NCBI RefSeq assembly: GCF_000382705.1
Contig: NZ_ARQE01000003.1
Location: 310,001 to 374,000, forward strand
Direction of reading: 5' to 3'
Length of the DNA stretch: 64,000 nucleotides
From: Aureimonas ureilytica DSM 18598 = NBRC 106430
Lineage (GTDB): Bacteria > Pseudomonadota > Alphaproteobacteria > Rhizobiales > Rhizobiaceae
Shown: piece after piece, positions 44,925 to 54,665 of the stretch
Layout: the number at the start of each line of letters is the position of its first letter
How positions within the stretch are numbered: the stretch's first letter is position 1
Translations under genes and position numbers: made by a program
The notes under the pieces: model-generated
What the model saw: the letters and a program-made list of their open reading frames with translations, nothing else
Database searches by the model: none
What the model was told of the DNA's origin: nothing

Positions 44925-46952
44925 ATGACCGAACAGACCGCCCCGCGCCACGCCGTCTTCCCCACCAGCCGGCTCGAGGATGCCGATGGCGAGGGCCTGA
45001 ATCCGACGAACAACCGCACGATGGGCGAGATCGTCGCCGCGCGCTTCTCGCGTCGCGACATCCTGCGCGGCGCGCTGGCCTCGACCGCGATCGCCGCGAC
45101 GCTCGGTCCGGTCGCGCTTCTGACCGCCGACGAGGCCAAGGCCGAGACGAAGGGCTCGCGCTTCAGCTTTACCGAGGTCGAGGCGGGCGTCGACGAGACG
45201 CATCACGTCGCCTCCGGCTACGACGCGGACGTTCTCCTGCGCTGGGGCGACCCGCTCTTTGCGGATTCGCCGGCCTTCGACCCGCGCAACCAGACGCCGG
45301 AGGCGCAGGCCCGCCAGTTCGGCTACAACAACGATTATGTCGGCTTCATCCCGCTGGACGGCTCGAACGAGCACGGGCTCCTCGTGGTGAACCACGAATA
45401 CACCAACGACCATCTCATGTTCCCGGGCATCGTCACGGTGAGCGAGAAGGCGGACGAGAAGAACCCGGACAAGAAGGTTCCGGTTCTCGTCGTCAAGGAT
45501 GCCGACAAGACCCGCGTCGATATCGAGATGGCGGCCCATGGCGGCACCGTGGTGGAAATCCGCAAGGTGGACGGCAAGTGGCAGGTCGTGCGCGAGGGCG
45601 CCTTGAACCGCCGCATCACGGCCGGGACCGAGATGGAACTGACCGGCCCCGCCGCCGGCAGCGCCCGTCTCCAGACCGCCGCCGACCCGAGCGGCCGAAA
45701 GGTCTTCGGCACGATCAACAATTGCGCCGGCGGCGTCACGCCCTGGGGCACCTACATCATGGCCGAGGAGAACATCCACGGCTACTTCACCGGCAAGCTG
45801 CCCGAGGGCCACAAGGAAGCGGCCAACTACAAGCGCATGGGCATTCCCGAGGGCACCTATCAATGGGGCCGGTTCCACGACCGCTTCGACGTGAGCAAGG
45901 AGCCCAACGAGCCGAACCGCTTCGGCTGGGTGGTCGAGGTCGACGTGATGGACCCGAACTCGATCCCGAAGAAGCGCACCGCGCTCGGCCGCTTCAAGCA
46001 TGAAGGCGCCGAGTCCATCGTCTCCAGGGACGGCCGCGTCGTCTTCTATCTCGGCGACGACGAGCGCTTCGACTATGTCTACAAGTTCGTGACATCAGGC
46101 CGCTTCGACGCGAGCGACCGGGCCGCGAACCGCGACCTTCTCGACGAGGGCACGCTTTACGTCGCCCGCTTCGCCGAGGACGGCACGATGGAATGGCTGC
46201 CGCTGGTTCACGGAGAGGGCAAGCTCACCGCCGAGAACGGCTTCGAGTCCCAGGCCGACATCCTGATCGAAACCCGCCGCGCGGCCGATCTTCTCGGCGC
46301 GACGCCGATGGACCGGCCGGAAGACGTGCAGCCCAACGGCACGAACGGGCGCGTCTATGTCATGCTGACCAACAACACGCGCCGCAAGGACGATCAGGTG
46401 GACGCGGCCAACCCGCGCGCCAAGAACGCCTTCGGCCACATTATCGAGATCGCCGAAGAGGGCGGCGACTTCGCGGCCACCAAGGGCCGCTGGGAAGTGC
46501 TCCTGAAATGCGGCGATCCGAGCGTCGCGGAGGTCGGCGCGACCTTCTCCACCGAGACCACCAAGAACGGCTGGTTCGGCATGCCCGACAATTGCGCCGT
46601 GGATACGGACGGCCGGCTCTGGGTCTCCACCGACGGCAATTCGCCCAAGGGCACCGGCCGCACGGACGGGCTCTGGGCGGTGGACACGGAAGGCGAGGCG
46701 CGCGGCACCTCGAAGCTCTTCTTCCGCGTGCCGGTGGGCGCGGAAATGTGCGGGCCGCTGATCCTCGACGACATGCAGACAGCCTTCGTCGCCGTTCAGC
46801 ATCCGGGCGACGGCGGCGAGGACTGGAAGGGCTTCGGCCGCCTGTCCTATTACGAGGACCTTTCGACCCGCTGGCCCGACTTCCAACCGGACATGCCAAC
46901 GCGGCCCTCGGTGGTGGCGATCACCAAGCAGGGCGGCGGCAAGATCGCCTGA
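44925..46952 (+). CDS. phoX: PhoX-family alkaline phosphatase, Tat-exported (DUF839)
   Basis: A 675-residue phosphatase. A long n-region (about 45 residues) precedes the twin-arginine signal FSRRDILRGALASTAIAATL. The DUF839/PhoX beta-propeller follows, with GYNNDYVGFIPLDGS, LLVVNHEYTND (metal-ligand Glu region), NNCAGGVTPWGTYIMAEEN, RFKHEGAESIVSRDGRVVFYLGDDERFDYVYKF in pieces, and GWFGMPDNCAVDTDGRLWVSTDGN. PhoX enzymes use calcium and iron and release phosphate from monoesters in the periplasm. The PHO box just upstream implies induction by phosphate limitation through PhoB. Confidence 0.92.
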   Translation: MTEQTAPRHAVFPTSRLEDADGEGLNPTNNRTMGEIVAARFSRRDILRGALASTAIAATLGPVALLTADEAKAETKGSRFSFTEVEAGVDETHHVASGYDADVLLRWGDPLFADSPAFDPRNQTPEAQARQFGYNNDYVGFIPLDGSNEHGLLVVNHEYTNDHLMFPGIVTVSEKADEKNPDKKVPVLVVKDADKTRVDIEMAAHGGTVVEIRKVDGKWQVVREGALNRRITAGTEMELTGPAAGSARLQTAADPSGRKVFGTINNCAGGVTPWGTYIMAEENIHGYFTGKLPEGHKEAANYKRMGIPEGTYQWGRFHDRFDVSKEPNEPNRFGWVVEVDVMDPNSIPKKRTALGRFKHEGAESIVSRDGRVVFYLGDDERFDYVYKFVTSGRFDASDRAANRDLLDEGTLYVARFAEDGTMEWLPLVHGEGKLTAENGFESQADILIETRRAADLLGATPMDRPEDVQPNGTNGRVYVMLTNNTRRKDDQVDAANPRAKNAFGHIIEIAEEGGDFAATKGRWEVLLKCGDPSVAEVGATFSTETTKNGWFGMPDNCAVDTDGRLWVSTDGNSPKGTGRTDGLWAVDTEGEARGTSKLFFRVPVGAEMCGPLILDDMQTAFVAVQHPGDGGEDWKGFGRLSYYEDLSTRWPDFQPDMPTRPSVVAITKQGGGKIA

Positions 46953-46976
46953 CCATCGCGAGAGCAGCGAACAGAC

Positions 46977-47005
46977 GGCCTCCGGAGCGATCCGGAGGCC
47001 TTTTT
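46977..47005 (+). terminator. Intrinsic terminator after phoX
   Basis: A 10-bp perfect stem GGCCTCCGGA / TCCGGAGGCC with loop GCGA, followed by five T. Confidence 0.93.
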
Positions 47006-47155
47006 CGTGCGGGCCTTTCGGGCCTGCGGCAGGCCCGCCGGCCCCCGCCGTCTCGCGTAAACACGCGCTTCGCTCGGCCGGCCGCCCGAAAATTCGTATG
47101 GCCCCTTTATGCCGATCGGGTCCAATTGACAGGCGATCCCGAAAGGAGGGTTCGC

Positions 47156-47239
47156 ATGTTCGATCTTCTGTACCTGGCCACGGGGCTGGGGTTCTTCGCC
47201 GCGATGGGCGCCTATGCGCGCTGGGCGGGCCAGGCCTGA
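47156..47239 (+). CDS. 27-residue membrane micro-protein at the head of kdp
   Basis: The ATG at 47156 follows GAAAGGAGGG, the strongest ribosome site in the region. The peptide MFDLLYLATGLGFFAAMGAY ends ARWAGQA and is a single membrane helix with a basic C-terminal end. It stops two bases before the kdpF start. Similar unnamed micro-proteins of 25-40 residues precede kdpF in other bacteria, but I know of no function. It could stabilise KdpA as KdpF does, or tune kdpF translation by coupling. Confidence 0.7.
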   Translation: MFDLLYLATGLGFFAAMGAYARWAGQA

Positions 47240-47241
47240 CG

Positions 47242-47328
47242 ATGTTCGATCTCGTCCTCGGCGGCGCCGTGGCGCTCGCCCTTGCCGCCTATCTCGTGTT
47301 CGCCCTCGTGCGTCCCGAGCGGTTCTGA
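47242..47328 (+). CDS. kdpF: K+-transporting ATPase small subunit KdpF
   Basis: A 28-residue single-helix peptide, MFDLVLGGAVALALAAYLVF then ALVRPERF. The YLVxALxRPERF ending is the KdpF signature. KdpF packs against KdpA and stabilises the complex. It lies between the leading micro-protein and kdpA, 24 bases before the latter. Confidence 0.9.
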   Translation: MFDLVLGGAVALALAAYLVFALVRPERF

Positions 47329-47352
47329 CCCGTCCCCGAAAGGCCTCCTGCC

Positions 47353-49062
47353 ATGACCGTCGTCGGCTGGCTGCAAATCCTCGCCATCCTCCTCGCCGTT
47401 CTCCTCTGCGCGATCCCGCTCGGCCATTTCATGGGCCGGGTCTTCGCCGGCGAGCGAACGTTCCTGTCCCCCGTTCTCGGCCCGCTCGAGCGCGGCCTCT
47501 ACCGTCTGGCCGGCGTCGATCCAGCCAGGGAACAGAGCTGGCTCGGCTACACGCTCGCCATGCTCGCCTTCAACGCGGCGGGCTTCGCGCTTCTCTATCT
47601 CCTGCTGCGGTTCCAGGGCGTCCTGCCCGTCAACCCGCAGGGCTTTGCCGGCCTGTCGCCCGATCTCGCCTTCAACACCGCCGTCTCCTTCGTGACCAAC
47701 ACGAACTGGCAGAGCTATGGCGGCGAGACCACCATGAGCCATTTCTCGCAGATGGCGGGCCTCACCGTGCAGAACTTCCTGTCGGCGGCCACCGGCCTCG
47801 CGCTGGCGGCCGCGCTGGTGCGCGGCTTCGCGCGCTCCGGGTCGGGAACGGTCGGCCATTTCTTCGCCGACATGACGCGCGCCACGCTCTACGTGCTTCT
47901 GCCGCTCGCGATCCTCACGGGTCTGGCGCAGGTCGCCATGGGCACGCCGCAGACCTTCGAGCCTTCCGCCACCGTCCGCACGCTGGAAGGCGAGACCCAG
48001 ACGCTGGCGCTCGGGCCCGTCGCCTCGCAGATCGCCATCAAGCAGCTCGGCACCAATGGCGGCGGCTTCTACAACGCCAATGCCGCGCATCCCTACGAGA
48101 ACCCCTCGCCCCTCTCCAACGCGCTCACCATCTGGCAGATGCTGGTGGTCTCGGTGGCGCTCGTCTTCGCCTTCGGCCGCCTCGTCGGCGATCGCAGGCA
48201 GGCGGTCGCGATCCTGTCGGTGATGGGCCTTCTCCTCGTCACGGGCATCGGCATCGCCTATTGGGCGGAAAGCGCCGGCACGCCCGTTCTGGCGGCGGCC
48301 GGGCTCGATCCGGCGGGCGGCAACATGGAGGGCAAGGAAGTCCGCTTCGGCCTCGCCGCCTCCTCGCTCTTCGCCGCCGTCACCACGGGCCTGTCGGACG
48401 GCGCGGTGAACGCGATGCACGGCTCCTTCACGCCGATCGGCGGCATGGTGCCGATGGTGCTGATCATGCTCGGCGAGGTTCTACCGGGCGGCGTCGGCTC
48501 GGGCCTCTACGGCATTCTGGTGATCGCCATCGTCGCGGTCTTCGTGGCCGGGCTCATGGTCGGGCGCACGCCGGAATATCTCGGCAAGAAGATCGAGGCC
48601 AAGGAGATGAAGATGGCGATCCTCGCCATCCTGATCCTGCCCGCGACGATCCTGGGCTTCTCGGCGCTCGCCGCCGTCCTGCCTGTGGCCCTTTCGGGTC
48701 TCGGCAATAGCGGGCCGCACGGCCTGTCGGAAATCTACTACGCCTATTCCTCGGCGGCCGGAAACAACGGCTCGGCCTTTGGCGGCCTGTCCGCCAACTC
48801 GCCCTGGTGGAACACGACGCTGGCCCTTGCCATGCTGCTCGGCCGCTTCGCCTATATCGTGCCGATGATGGCGATCGCCGGCTCGCTCGTCGCCAAGCCC
48901 AAGCTGGCGCCCTCGAGCGGAACGTTCCCGACCCACGGGCCGCTCTTCGTCGGGCTCCTCGCCGGCATCATCCTGATCCTCGGCGGCCTTCAGTTCTTCC
49001 CCGCGCTCGCCCTCGGCCCCATCGCCGAACAGGTGCAGATGCTCTCGGGCAAGACCTTCTGA
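47353..49062 (+). CDS. kdpA: K+-transporting ATPase subunit A (channel-like)
   Basis: A 569-residue potassium-binding membrane subunit related to KtrB/TrkH-type channels, with about ten helices in four pseudo-repeats. Selectivity-filter elements are visible: [49 protein letters not shown] and [12 protein letters not shown]. It passes K+ to KdpB for ATP-driven uptake at very low external K+. Ribosome site AAAGGCCTCC is weak. A strong hairpin follows in the kdpA-kdpB gap. Confidence 0.96.
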   Translation: MTVVGWLQILAILLAVLLCAIPLGHFMGRVFAGERTFLSPVLGPLERGLYRLAGVDPAREQSWLGYTLAMLAFNAAGFALLYLLLRFQGVLPVNPQGFAGLSPDLAFNTAVSFVTNTNWQSYGGETTMSHFSQMAGLTVQNFLSAATGLALAAALVRGFARSGSGTVGHFFADMTRATLYVLLPLAILTGLAQVAMGTPQTFEPSATVRTLEGETQTLALGPVASQIAIKQLGTNGGGFYNANAAHPYENPSPLSNALTIWQMLVVSVALVFAFGRLVGDRRQAVAILSVMGLLLVTGIGIAYWAESAGTPVLAAAGLDPAGGNMEGKEVRFGLAASSLFAAVTTGLSDGAVNAMHGSFTPIGGMVPMVLIMLGEVLPGGVGSGLYGILVIAIVAVFVAGLMVGRTPEYLGKKIEAKEMKMAILAILILPATILGFSALAAVLPVALSGLGNSGPHGLSEIYYAYSSAAGNNGSAFGGLSANSPWWNTTLALAMLLGRFAYIVPMMAIAGSLVAKPKLAPSSGTFPTHGPLFVGLLAGIILILGGLQFFPALALGPIAEQVQMLSGKTF

Positions 49063-49068
49063 CGATCT

Positions 49069-49092
49069 CGGCCCGGCCGCTCGGCCGGGCCG
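49069..49092. other. Perfect hairpin in the kdpA-kdpB gap
   Basis: An 11-bp perfect inverted repeat CGGCCCGGCCG / CGGCCGGGCCG separated by CT, six bases after the kdpA stop. No U tract. It may be an mRNA processing or stability element affecting relative subunit yields. Confidence 0.5.
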
Positions 49093-49156
49093 TCCTCCTC
49101 CTCGTTCGTCTCCATCGTCCGCGAGGCCGCCGGCCCGGACTTCAAGGAATGCTCCC

Positions 49157-51211
49157 ATGGCTGCCAAAGCCGCAACGTCCACCTTCCGGCCCGATCTCCT
49201 CGGCCGGGCCACGGTCGACGCCTTCAAAAAGCTCAACCCGGCCGCGCTCCTGCGCAATCCCGTGATCTTCGTCACGGAAGTCGTGGCCGCCGTGGTCACG
49301 ATCCTGTTCGTTCGGGACCTTCTCGCCGGAAACCCGCTTCTCTTCACCGCCCAGATCATGGCCTGGCTCTGGTTCACCGTCCTCTTCGCCAATTTCGCCG
49401 AGGCCATCGCGGAAGGACGCGGGCGCGCCCAGGCCGACAGTCTGCGCAAGGCGCGCACCGACACGCTCGCCAAGCGCATGAACTCGCCCAAGGACCGTTC
49501 GACGCTCCAGTCCGTGTCCGCGCTCGACCTCAAGCTCGGCGACTTCGTGCTCGTGGAGACGGGCGACCTCGTGCCGGGCGACGGCGAGATCGTGGAGGGC
49601 ATCGCCTCCGTCAACGAGGCGGCGGTGACGGGCGAATCCGCGCCGGTGATCCGCGAGGCGGGCGGCGACCGCTCGGCCGTCACCGGCGGCACGACCGTCG
49701 TGTCGGACTGGCTCGTCGTTCGCATCACCGCCGCGCCCGGCTCCTCCTTCCTCGATCGCATGATCGCGCTTGTGGAAGGCGCCGAGCGGCAGAAGACGCC
49801 GAACGAGCTGGCGCTCACCATCCTTCTCGTCGGCATGACGCTGATCTTCCTCGTCGCGGTCGTCACGCTCACCGGCCTTTCCGCCTATGCGGGCGCGGCC
49901 GTGTCCGTGCCGATCCTCGTCGCGCTCCTCGTCACCTTGATCCCGACCACGATCGGCGGGCTTCTTTCGGCCATCGGCATCGCCGGCATGGACCGGCTGA
50001 TCCGCCACAAGGTGCTCGCCATGTCCGGCAAGGCGGTGGAGGCGGCGGGCGATGTCGACACGCTTCTCCTCGACAAGACCGGCACGATCACCTTCGGCAA
50101 CCGCATGGCCTCGGAATTCGTCGCGGTGCAGGGCGTGACCGATGTCGAGATGGCGCAGATCGCGGTGGAATGCTCGCTCCAGGACGAGACGGCGGAAGGG
50201 CGCTCGATCCTCGTTCTGGCGCGTGAGCGCCACGGCGTCGCCGTGCCCGACGAAGCGCCAGACGGCACGCTCTTCATCCCCTTCTCGGCGGCGACGCGCC
50301 TGTCGGGCGTCGACCGGGGCGATCGCACCATTCGAAAAGGTTCGGTCGACGCGATCCGCCGCTTCGTCAACGAGACGGCGGCGCGCGAGGTGGCCGAGCC
50401 CGCCGCCTTCACCGCCGCCGTGGAACGGATCGCGAAATCGGGCGGCACGCCGCTCGGCCTGGCCGAAAACGGCCGCTTTCTCGGCGTGATCCATCTGAAG
50501 GACGTGGTGAAGCCCGACATCAAGGAGCGCTTCGCGGAGCTGCGCCGCATGGGCATCCGCACGGTCATGGTCACCGGCGACAATCCGGTGACGGCCGCCG
50601 CCATCGCTTCGGAAGCCGGCGTCGACGATTTCATCGCCGAAGCCACCCCGCAGGACAAGCTGAACTACATCCGCAACGAGCAGCGCCAGGGCCGGCTGGT
50701 GGCCATGTGCGGCGACGGCACCAACGACGCGCCGGCGCTCGCCCAGGCCGATGTCGGCGTCGCCATGCAGACGGGCACGCAGGCCGCGCGCGAGGCCGGC
50801 AACATGGTGGATCTCGATAGCGACCCGACCAAGCTCATCGAGATCGTCGGCATCGGCAAGCAGCTCCTGATGACGCGCGGAAGCCTCACCACCTTCTCCA
50901 TCGCCAACGACGTCGCGAAATATTTCGCCATCATCCCGGCGCTGTTCATCGCGGCGATCCCCGAACTCGGCGTCCTCAACGTCATGAATCTTTCGACGCC
51001 GGAAAGCGCCATTCTCTCGGCGGTGATCTTCAACGCGCTCGTCATCATCGCGCTGATCCCGCTGGCGCTGCGCGGCGTGCCCTATCGCGCGCTCGATGCC
51101 GCGACGGTTCTGCGCCGCAACCTCGCGATCTACGGGCTCGGCGGCATTCTCGTGCCCTTCGTCGGCATCAAGCTCATCGACCTCGCCGTCTCCGCCCTCG
51201 GCCTCGCCTGA
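49157..51211 (+). CDS. kdpB: K+-transporting ATPase subunit B (P-type ATPase)
   Basis: A 684-residue P-type ATPase, the energising subunit. Key motifs are [10 protein letters not shown] in the A domain (Ser161 corresponds to the inhibitory phosphorylation site known in E. coli KdpB), [10 protein letters not shown] with phospho-acceptor Asp306, [14 protein letters not shown], and [19 protein letters not shown]. Seven membrane helices are expected. The ATG follows AAGGAATG. Followed by kdpC after 21 bases. Confidence 0.97.
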   Translation: MAAKAATSTFRPDLLGRATVDAFKKLNPAALLRNPVIFVTEVVAAVVTILFVRDLLAGNPLLFTAQIMAWLWFTVLFANFAEAIAEGRGRAQADSLRKARTDTLAKRMNSPKDRSTLQSVSALDLKLGDFVLVETGDLVPGDGEIVEGIASVNEAAVTGESAPVIREAGGDRSAVTGGTTVVSDWLVVRITAAPGSSFLDRMIALVEGAERQKTPNELALTILLVGMTLIFLVAVVTLTGLSAYAGAAVSVPILVALLVTLIPTTIGGLLSAIGIAGMDRLIRHKVLAMSGKAVEAAGDVDTLLLDKTGTITFGNRMASEFVAVQGVTDVEMAQIAVECSLQDETAEGRSILVLARERHGVAVPDEAPDGTLFIPFSAATRLSGVDRGDRTIRKGSVDAIRRFVNETAAREVAEPAAFTAAVERIAKSGGTPLGLAENGRFLGVIHLKDVVKPDIKERFAELRRMGIRTVMVTGDNPVTAAAIASEAGVDDFIAEATPQDKLNYIRNEQRQGRLVAMCGDGTNDAPALAQADVGVAMQTGTQAAREAGNMVDLDSDPTKLIEIVGIGKQLLMTRGSLTTFSIANDVAKYFAIIPALFIAAIPELGVLNVMNLSTPESAILSAVIFNALVIIALIPLALRGVPYRALDAATVLRRNLAIYGLGGILVPFVGIKLIDLAVSALGLA

Positions 51212-51232
51212 TCCACCCAAGGAATTCGTCCC

Positions 51233-51844
51233 ATGCTCCAGCATCTACGCGCCGCCGCGACGCTTCTCGGCCTCTTCACCGTCCTTCTCGGCCTCGCCTA
51301 CCCCGCCGGCATGACCGCGCTCGCCTCGCTCGCCTTTCCAGACGAGGCGCGCGGCAGTCTCGTCAGCGTCGACGGACAGCCGGTCGGCTCCCTTCTCGTC
51401 GGCCAAGGTTTCAAGGACGCGGCCTATCTCCAGCCGCGCCCGTCCAGCGCCGGCGCGGGCTACGACGCGTCCTCCTCCTCGGGCAGCAATCTCGGGCCGA
51501 CCAGCGCCAAGCTCGCCGAACGCCTGCGGACCGACGCGGAGGCCTTGCGCGCGGCGACAGGCGCGAAGCAACTTCCCGCCGACGCGATCACGAGTTCCGG
51601 CTCGGGGCTCGACCCCGACGTCTCGCCCGCCTTCGCCGCCCTTCAGGCCGCGCGCATCGCGGCGGCGCGCGGCGTCGCAGCGCCCGACGTGCAACGCCTG
51701 ATCGACGCCAACACGGCCGGGCGCACCTTCGGCGTCCTCGGCGAGCCGCGCGTCAACGTCCTCGCCGTCAATCTCGCGCTCGACCGGCTCGCCCCCCGCG
51801 CCGCGCCCGCACAAGGCGGCACGCCCACGGCCTCGGTCAACTGA
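51233..51844 (+). CDS. kdpC: K+-transporting ATPase subunit C
   Basis: A 203-residue subunit with one N-terminal membrane helix (LGLFTVLLGLAYPAGMTALA) and a periplasmic domain. Conserved stretches include GSLLVGQGF, FQPRPS-like YLQPRPSSAG, SSGSNLGPTS, ITSSGSGLDPDVSP and LGEPRVNVLAVNLALD. KdpC raises the potassium affinity of the complex. Last structural gene, then 142 bases to kdpD containing a CCCGGCC-CGA-GGCCGGG hairpin (51850-51866). Confidence 0.95.
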   Translation: MLQHLRAAATLLGLFTVLLGLAYPAGMTALASLAFPDEARGSLVSVDGQPVGSLLVGQGFKDAAYLQPRPSSAGAGYDASSSSGSNLGPTSAKLAERLRTDAEALRAATGAKQLPADAITSSGSGLDPDVSPAFAALQAARIAAARGVAAPDVQRLIDANTAGRTFGVLGEPRVNVLAVNLALDRLAPRAAPAQGGTPTASVN

Positions 51845-51986
51845 TCTCACCCGGCCCGAGGCCGGGCTTGCGGAGACCCTGCAAAGGACCGAAACGGAAG
51901 GGGACCTTCGGGGTCTCCTTCCGAATGCGGATCGACACCGGGCACCCGCGAAAGGGCCTGCGAAAGGGCCCGAGGAAGGGAAGGAC

Positions 51987-54665
51987 ATGATGATGCAGGA
52001 CGACGCGCCCCGCGCCTCCCCCGACGCGCTTCTCGGCCAGGCCGAGCGCGAGGGGCGCGGCAAGCTGCGCCTGTTCCTCGGCGCGGCGCCTGGCGTCGGC
52101 AAGACCTACGCCATGCTGCAGGCGGCTCGCGCTGCGCGGGCCGGCGGGCGCGACGTGCTGGTCGGCATCGTGGAAACCCATGGCCGCGCCGACACCGAGG
52201 CGATGCTCGCCGAGCTCGAACTGCTGCCGCGCCTGTTCATTCCCTACAAGGGTCGGCTGGTGGCCGAATTCGACATCGACGCCGCGCTCAAGCGCCGCCC
52301 CTCGCTGCTTCTCGTGGACGAATACGCCCATTCCAATGTCGAGGGCTCGCGCCACCCGAAGCGCTGGCAGGACGTCGCCGAATGCCTGAAGGCCGGGATC
52401 GACGTCTGGACCACGATGAACGTCCAGCATGTGACGAGCCTCAACGACGTCGTCCAGCGCATCACCGGCGTGCGCGTGCGCGAGACCGTGCCCGACACGA
52501 CGCTGGAGGTCGCCGACGAGATCGTGCTCGTGGACCTGCCCTCCGACGAGCTGATCCGCCGGCTCGCCGAGGGCAAGGTCTATGTCGAGGACACGGCGAT
52601 CCGCGCCACGCAGAACTTCTTCAAGCCCTCCAACCTCACGGCGCTGCGCGAGCTGGCGCTGAGGCAGGTCGCGGCGCAGGTCGATTCGGACCTCGTGGAG
52701 CGGATGCAGGGCGGCGCGATCGAGGGCCCCTGGGCGGCGGGCGAGCGGCTTCTCGTGTGCCTCGGGCCGGACCGGCAGGCCGAGCGGCTGGTGCGCGAGG
52801 GCAAGCGGCTGGCCGAGCGTCTCGACGCGCCCTGGTTCGCGGTCACGATCGAGCGGCCGGGCCAGGTGCTCGATCAGGCGGCGGCCGGCCGTCTCGACGC
52901 GGCGCTGCAGCTCGCCAAGAGTCTGGGCGCCGAAACGCAGAGCCTCGTCGCGGCCGATCTGCCCGCCGAACTCCTGCGCTTCGCCCGGTTCGAGAACGTG
53001 ACGCAGATCGTGGTGGGCAAGGCGCGCGGCCGGCGCCTCCGCCTGCCCTTCGCGGAAGGCAATCTGGCCGACGCCATCGTGCGCCGGGCCAAGGGCGTGT
53101 CGGTTCTGGTGCTGACCGAAAGCGAGGCGCCGCCCGCGCGCCGCTGGCGATGGCCGGAACTCGGCGGCTGGCCGGGCTATGTCTCGGCGCTCGCCAGCGT
53201 CGCGACCGCGACCGCGCTCGGCACCCTTCTGGTGCGCTTCGTGCCGCTGCCCAATGTCTCCATGTTCTATCTTCTGGCCGTTCTCGTGCCGGCGCTGCTC
53301 TACGGCATCTGGCCAGCGGTGGCCGCCTCCTTCCTGTCCTTCGCGGCTTATAATTTCTTCTTCATCGACCCGACCGGCACCTTCACCGTGGCGCGGCCGC
53401 ACGAAGTCCTGTCGCTCGGCGTCTTCCTCATCATCGCCGTCACCATGTCCGCCGTCGCCGGCCAGGCGCGCGAGCAGATGAGCGCTTCGGCCCGGCGCAC
53501 CCGCGCCTCGCGCCGGCTCTACGAGTTCACCCGCACCCTGTCCGCCCTGCCCGACGCGGGCGCGGTGGCGGACGCGGCGGCCGGCGAAATCAACGCCGCG
53601 ACCGGGCGCGCCGTCGCGATCCTGCGCCCGGACGGGGCGGACCTCGCGATCGCCGCCGCCTGGCCGCCCGACGATCGCCTGGGCGTGCCCGCCCGGACCG
53701 CCGCGCGCTGGGCCTTCGAGCACGGGGAGCCTGCGGGCGCGGGAACCGGCACCCTGCCGGCCAGCGGCTGGTTCTTCCTTCCCTTGAGCGTCGAGGGCGG
53801 CAAGGTCGGCGTGCTCGGCGTCGAACGCCCGCCCGAGGCGCCGCCGCTCGATGCCGAAATCCGCACGCTCCTGTCGGCGCTCGCCGAGCAGACGGCGGCG
53901 GCGCTCCATCGCGCGCTTCTGTCGACGGAGGTACGCACGGTTCGAACCGCCGCCGAAACCGAGCGGGTGCGCAACATTCTCCTCGCCTCGATCAGTCACG
54001 ACTTCCGAACGCCGCTCGCCTCGATTCTGGGCGCGGCGACGGCGCTCATCGACTATCGCGAGCGGCTGGACGCCGAAGCGCGCGACGATCTCCTGGCGCA
54101 GGTGCGCGACGAGGCCCGCCATCTCGACCAGATGGTGCGCAATCTTCTCTCCATGACCCGCCTCGAAGCGGGCGCCCTCGAGATCAATCGCAATTGGGTG
54201 GATGCCGGCGAGATGCTGAACCGCCTCGCCGATCAGGCCCGCCGGCGCGGCGCGACGCAGCGCTTCGCGCTGGACGTACCGCGCGAGCCGGTCCTCGTCT
54301 TCGCCGACGGCACGCTGCTCGACCAGGCCGTCGGCAATGTCGTCGCCAACGCGGTCAAGCATGGCGGGCCGGAGGCCACGATCGCCCTGTCCTGCCGCGC
54401 TGAGGAGGGCGGCGTGACGATCCTCGTGCGCGACGACGGGCCGGGCGTGCCGGCGGCGCTGCGCGACCATGTGTTCGAGAAGTTCACGCGGCTGCGGACC
54501 TCCAGCGCCGACGGCGGCGACAGCGCCGGCCTCGGCCTTGCGATCACGAGGGGCATCGTGGACGCGCATGGCGGCACGGTGGAGCTTCTGCCGGATGACC
54601 CCGCCGCCCCTGGTGGCGCGGCGTTCCGCATCCATCTTCCGAACGAACCGGACACGGGCTCATGA
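51987..54665 (+). CDS. kdpD: Osmosensitive K+ channel sensor histidine kinase KdpD
   Basis: An 892-residue sensor. The N-terminal KdpD domain has Walker A LGAAPGVGKTYAML and Walker B-like LLLVDEYAHSN; a USP-like domain follows (about 245-365). Four membrane helices span about 390-495. A GAF-like region comes next. The HisKA H-box ISHDFRTPLAS has phospho-acceptor His671, and the ATPase has NAVKHGG, DDGPGVP and GLGLAI. It senses K+ limitation and phosphorylates KdpE. Three consecutive ATG codons (51987, 51990, 51993) follow GAAGGGAAGGAC, so the exact start is ambiguous by two residues. Confidence 0.96.
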   Translation: MMMQDDAPRASPDALLGQAEREGRGKLRLFLGAAPGVGKTYAMLQAARAARAGGRDVLVGIVETHGRADTEAMLAELELLPRLFIPYKGRLVAEFDIDAALKRRPSLLLVDEYAHSNVEGSRHPKRWQDVAECLKAGIDVWTTMNVQHVTSLNDVVQRITGVRVRETVPDTTLEVADEIVLVDLPSDELIRRLAEGKVYVEDTAIRATQNFFKPSNLTALRELALRQVAAQVDSDLVERMQGGAIEGPWAAGERLLVCLGPDRQAERLVREGKRLAERLDAPWFAVTIERPGQVLDQAAAGRLDAALQLAKSLGAETQSLVAADLPAELLRFARFENVTQIVVGKARGRRLRLPFAEGNLADAIVRRAKGVSVLVLTESEAPPARRWRWPELGGWPGYVSALASVATATALGTLLVRFVPLPNVSMFYLLAVLVPALLYGIWPAVAASFLSFAAYNFFFIDPTGTFTVARPHEVLSLGVFLIIAVTMSAVAGQAREQMSASARRTRASRRLYEFTRTLSALPDAGAVADAAAGEINAATGRAVAILRPDGADLAIAAAWPPDDRLGVPARTAARWAFEHGEPAGAGTGTLPASGWFFLPLSVEGGKVGVLGVERPPEAPPLDAEIRTLLSALAEQTAAALHRALLSTEVRTVRTAAETERVRNILLASISHDFRTPLASILGAATALIDYRERLDAEARDDLLAQVRDEARHLDQMVRNLLSMTRLEAGALEINRNWVDAGEMLNRLADQARRRGATQRFALDVPREPVLVFADGTLLDQAVGNVVANAVKHGGPEATIALSCRAEEGGVTILVRDDGPGVPAALRDHVFEKFTRLRTSSADGGDSAGLGLAITRGIVDAHGGTVELLPDDPAAPGGAAFRIHLPNEPDTGS

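Noticed and set aside
49142-51244. A 700-codon minus-strand frame opposite kdpB
   Set aside because: Shadow of kdpB, rich in His/Asp/Arg without any domain.
51837-54635. A 932-codon minus-strand frame opposite kdpD
   Set aside because: Codon-bias shadow of kdpD; the product resembles no protein and has no ribosome site.
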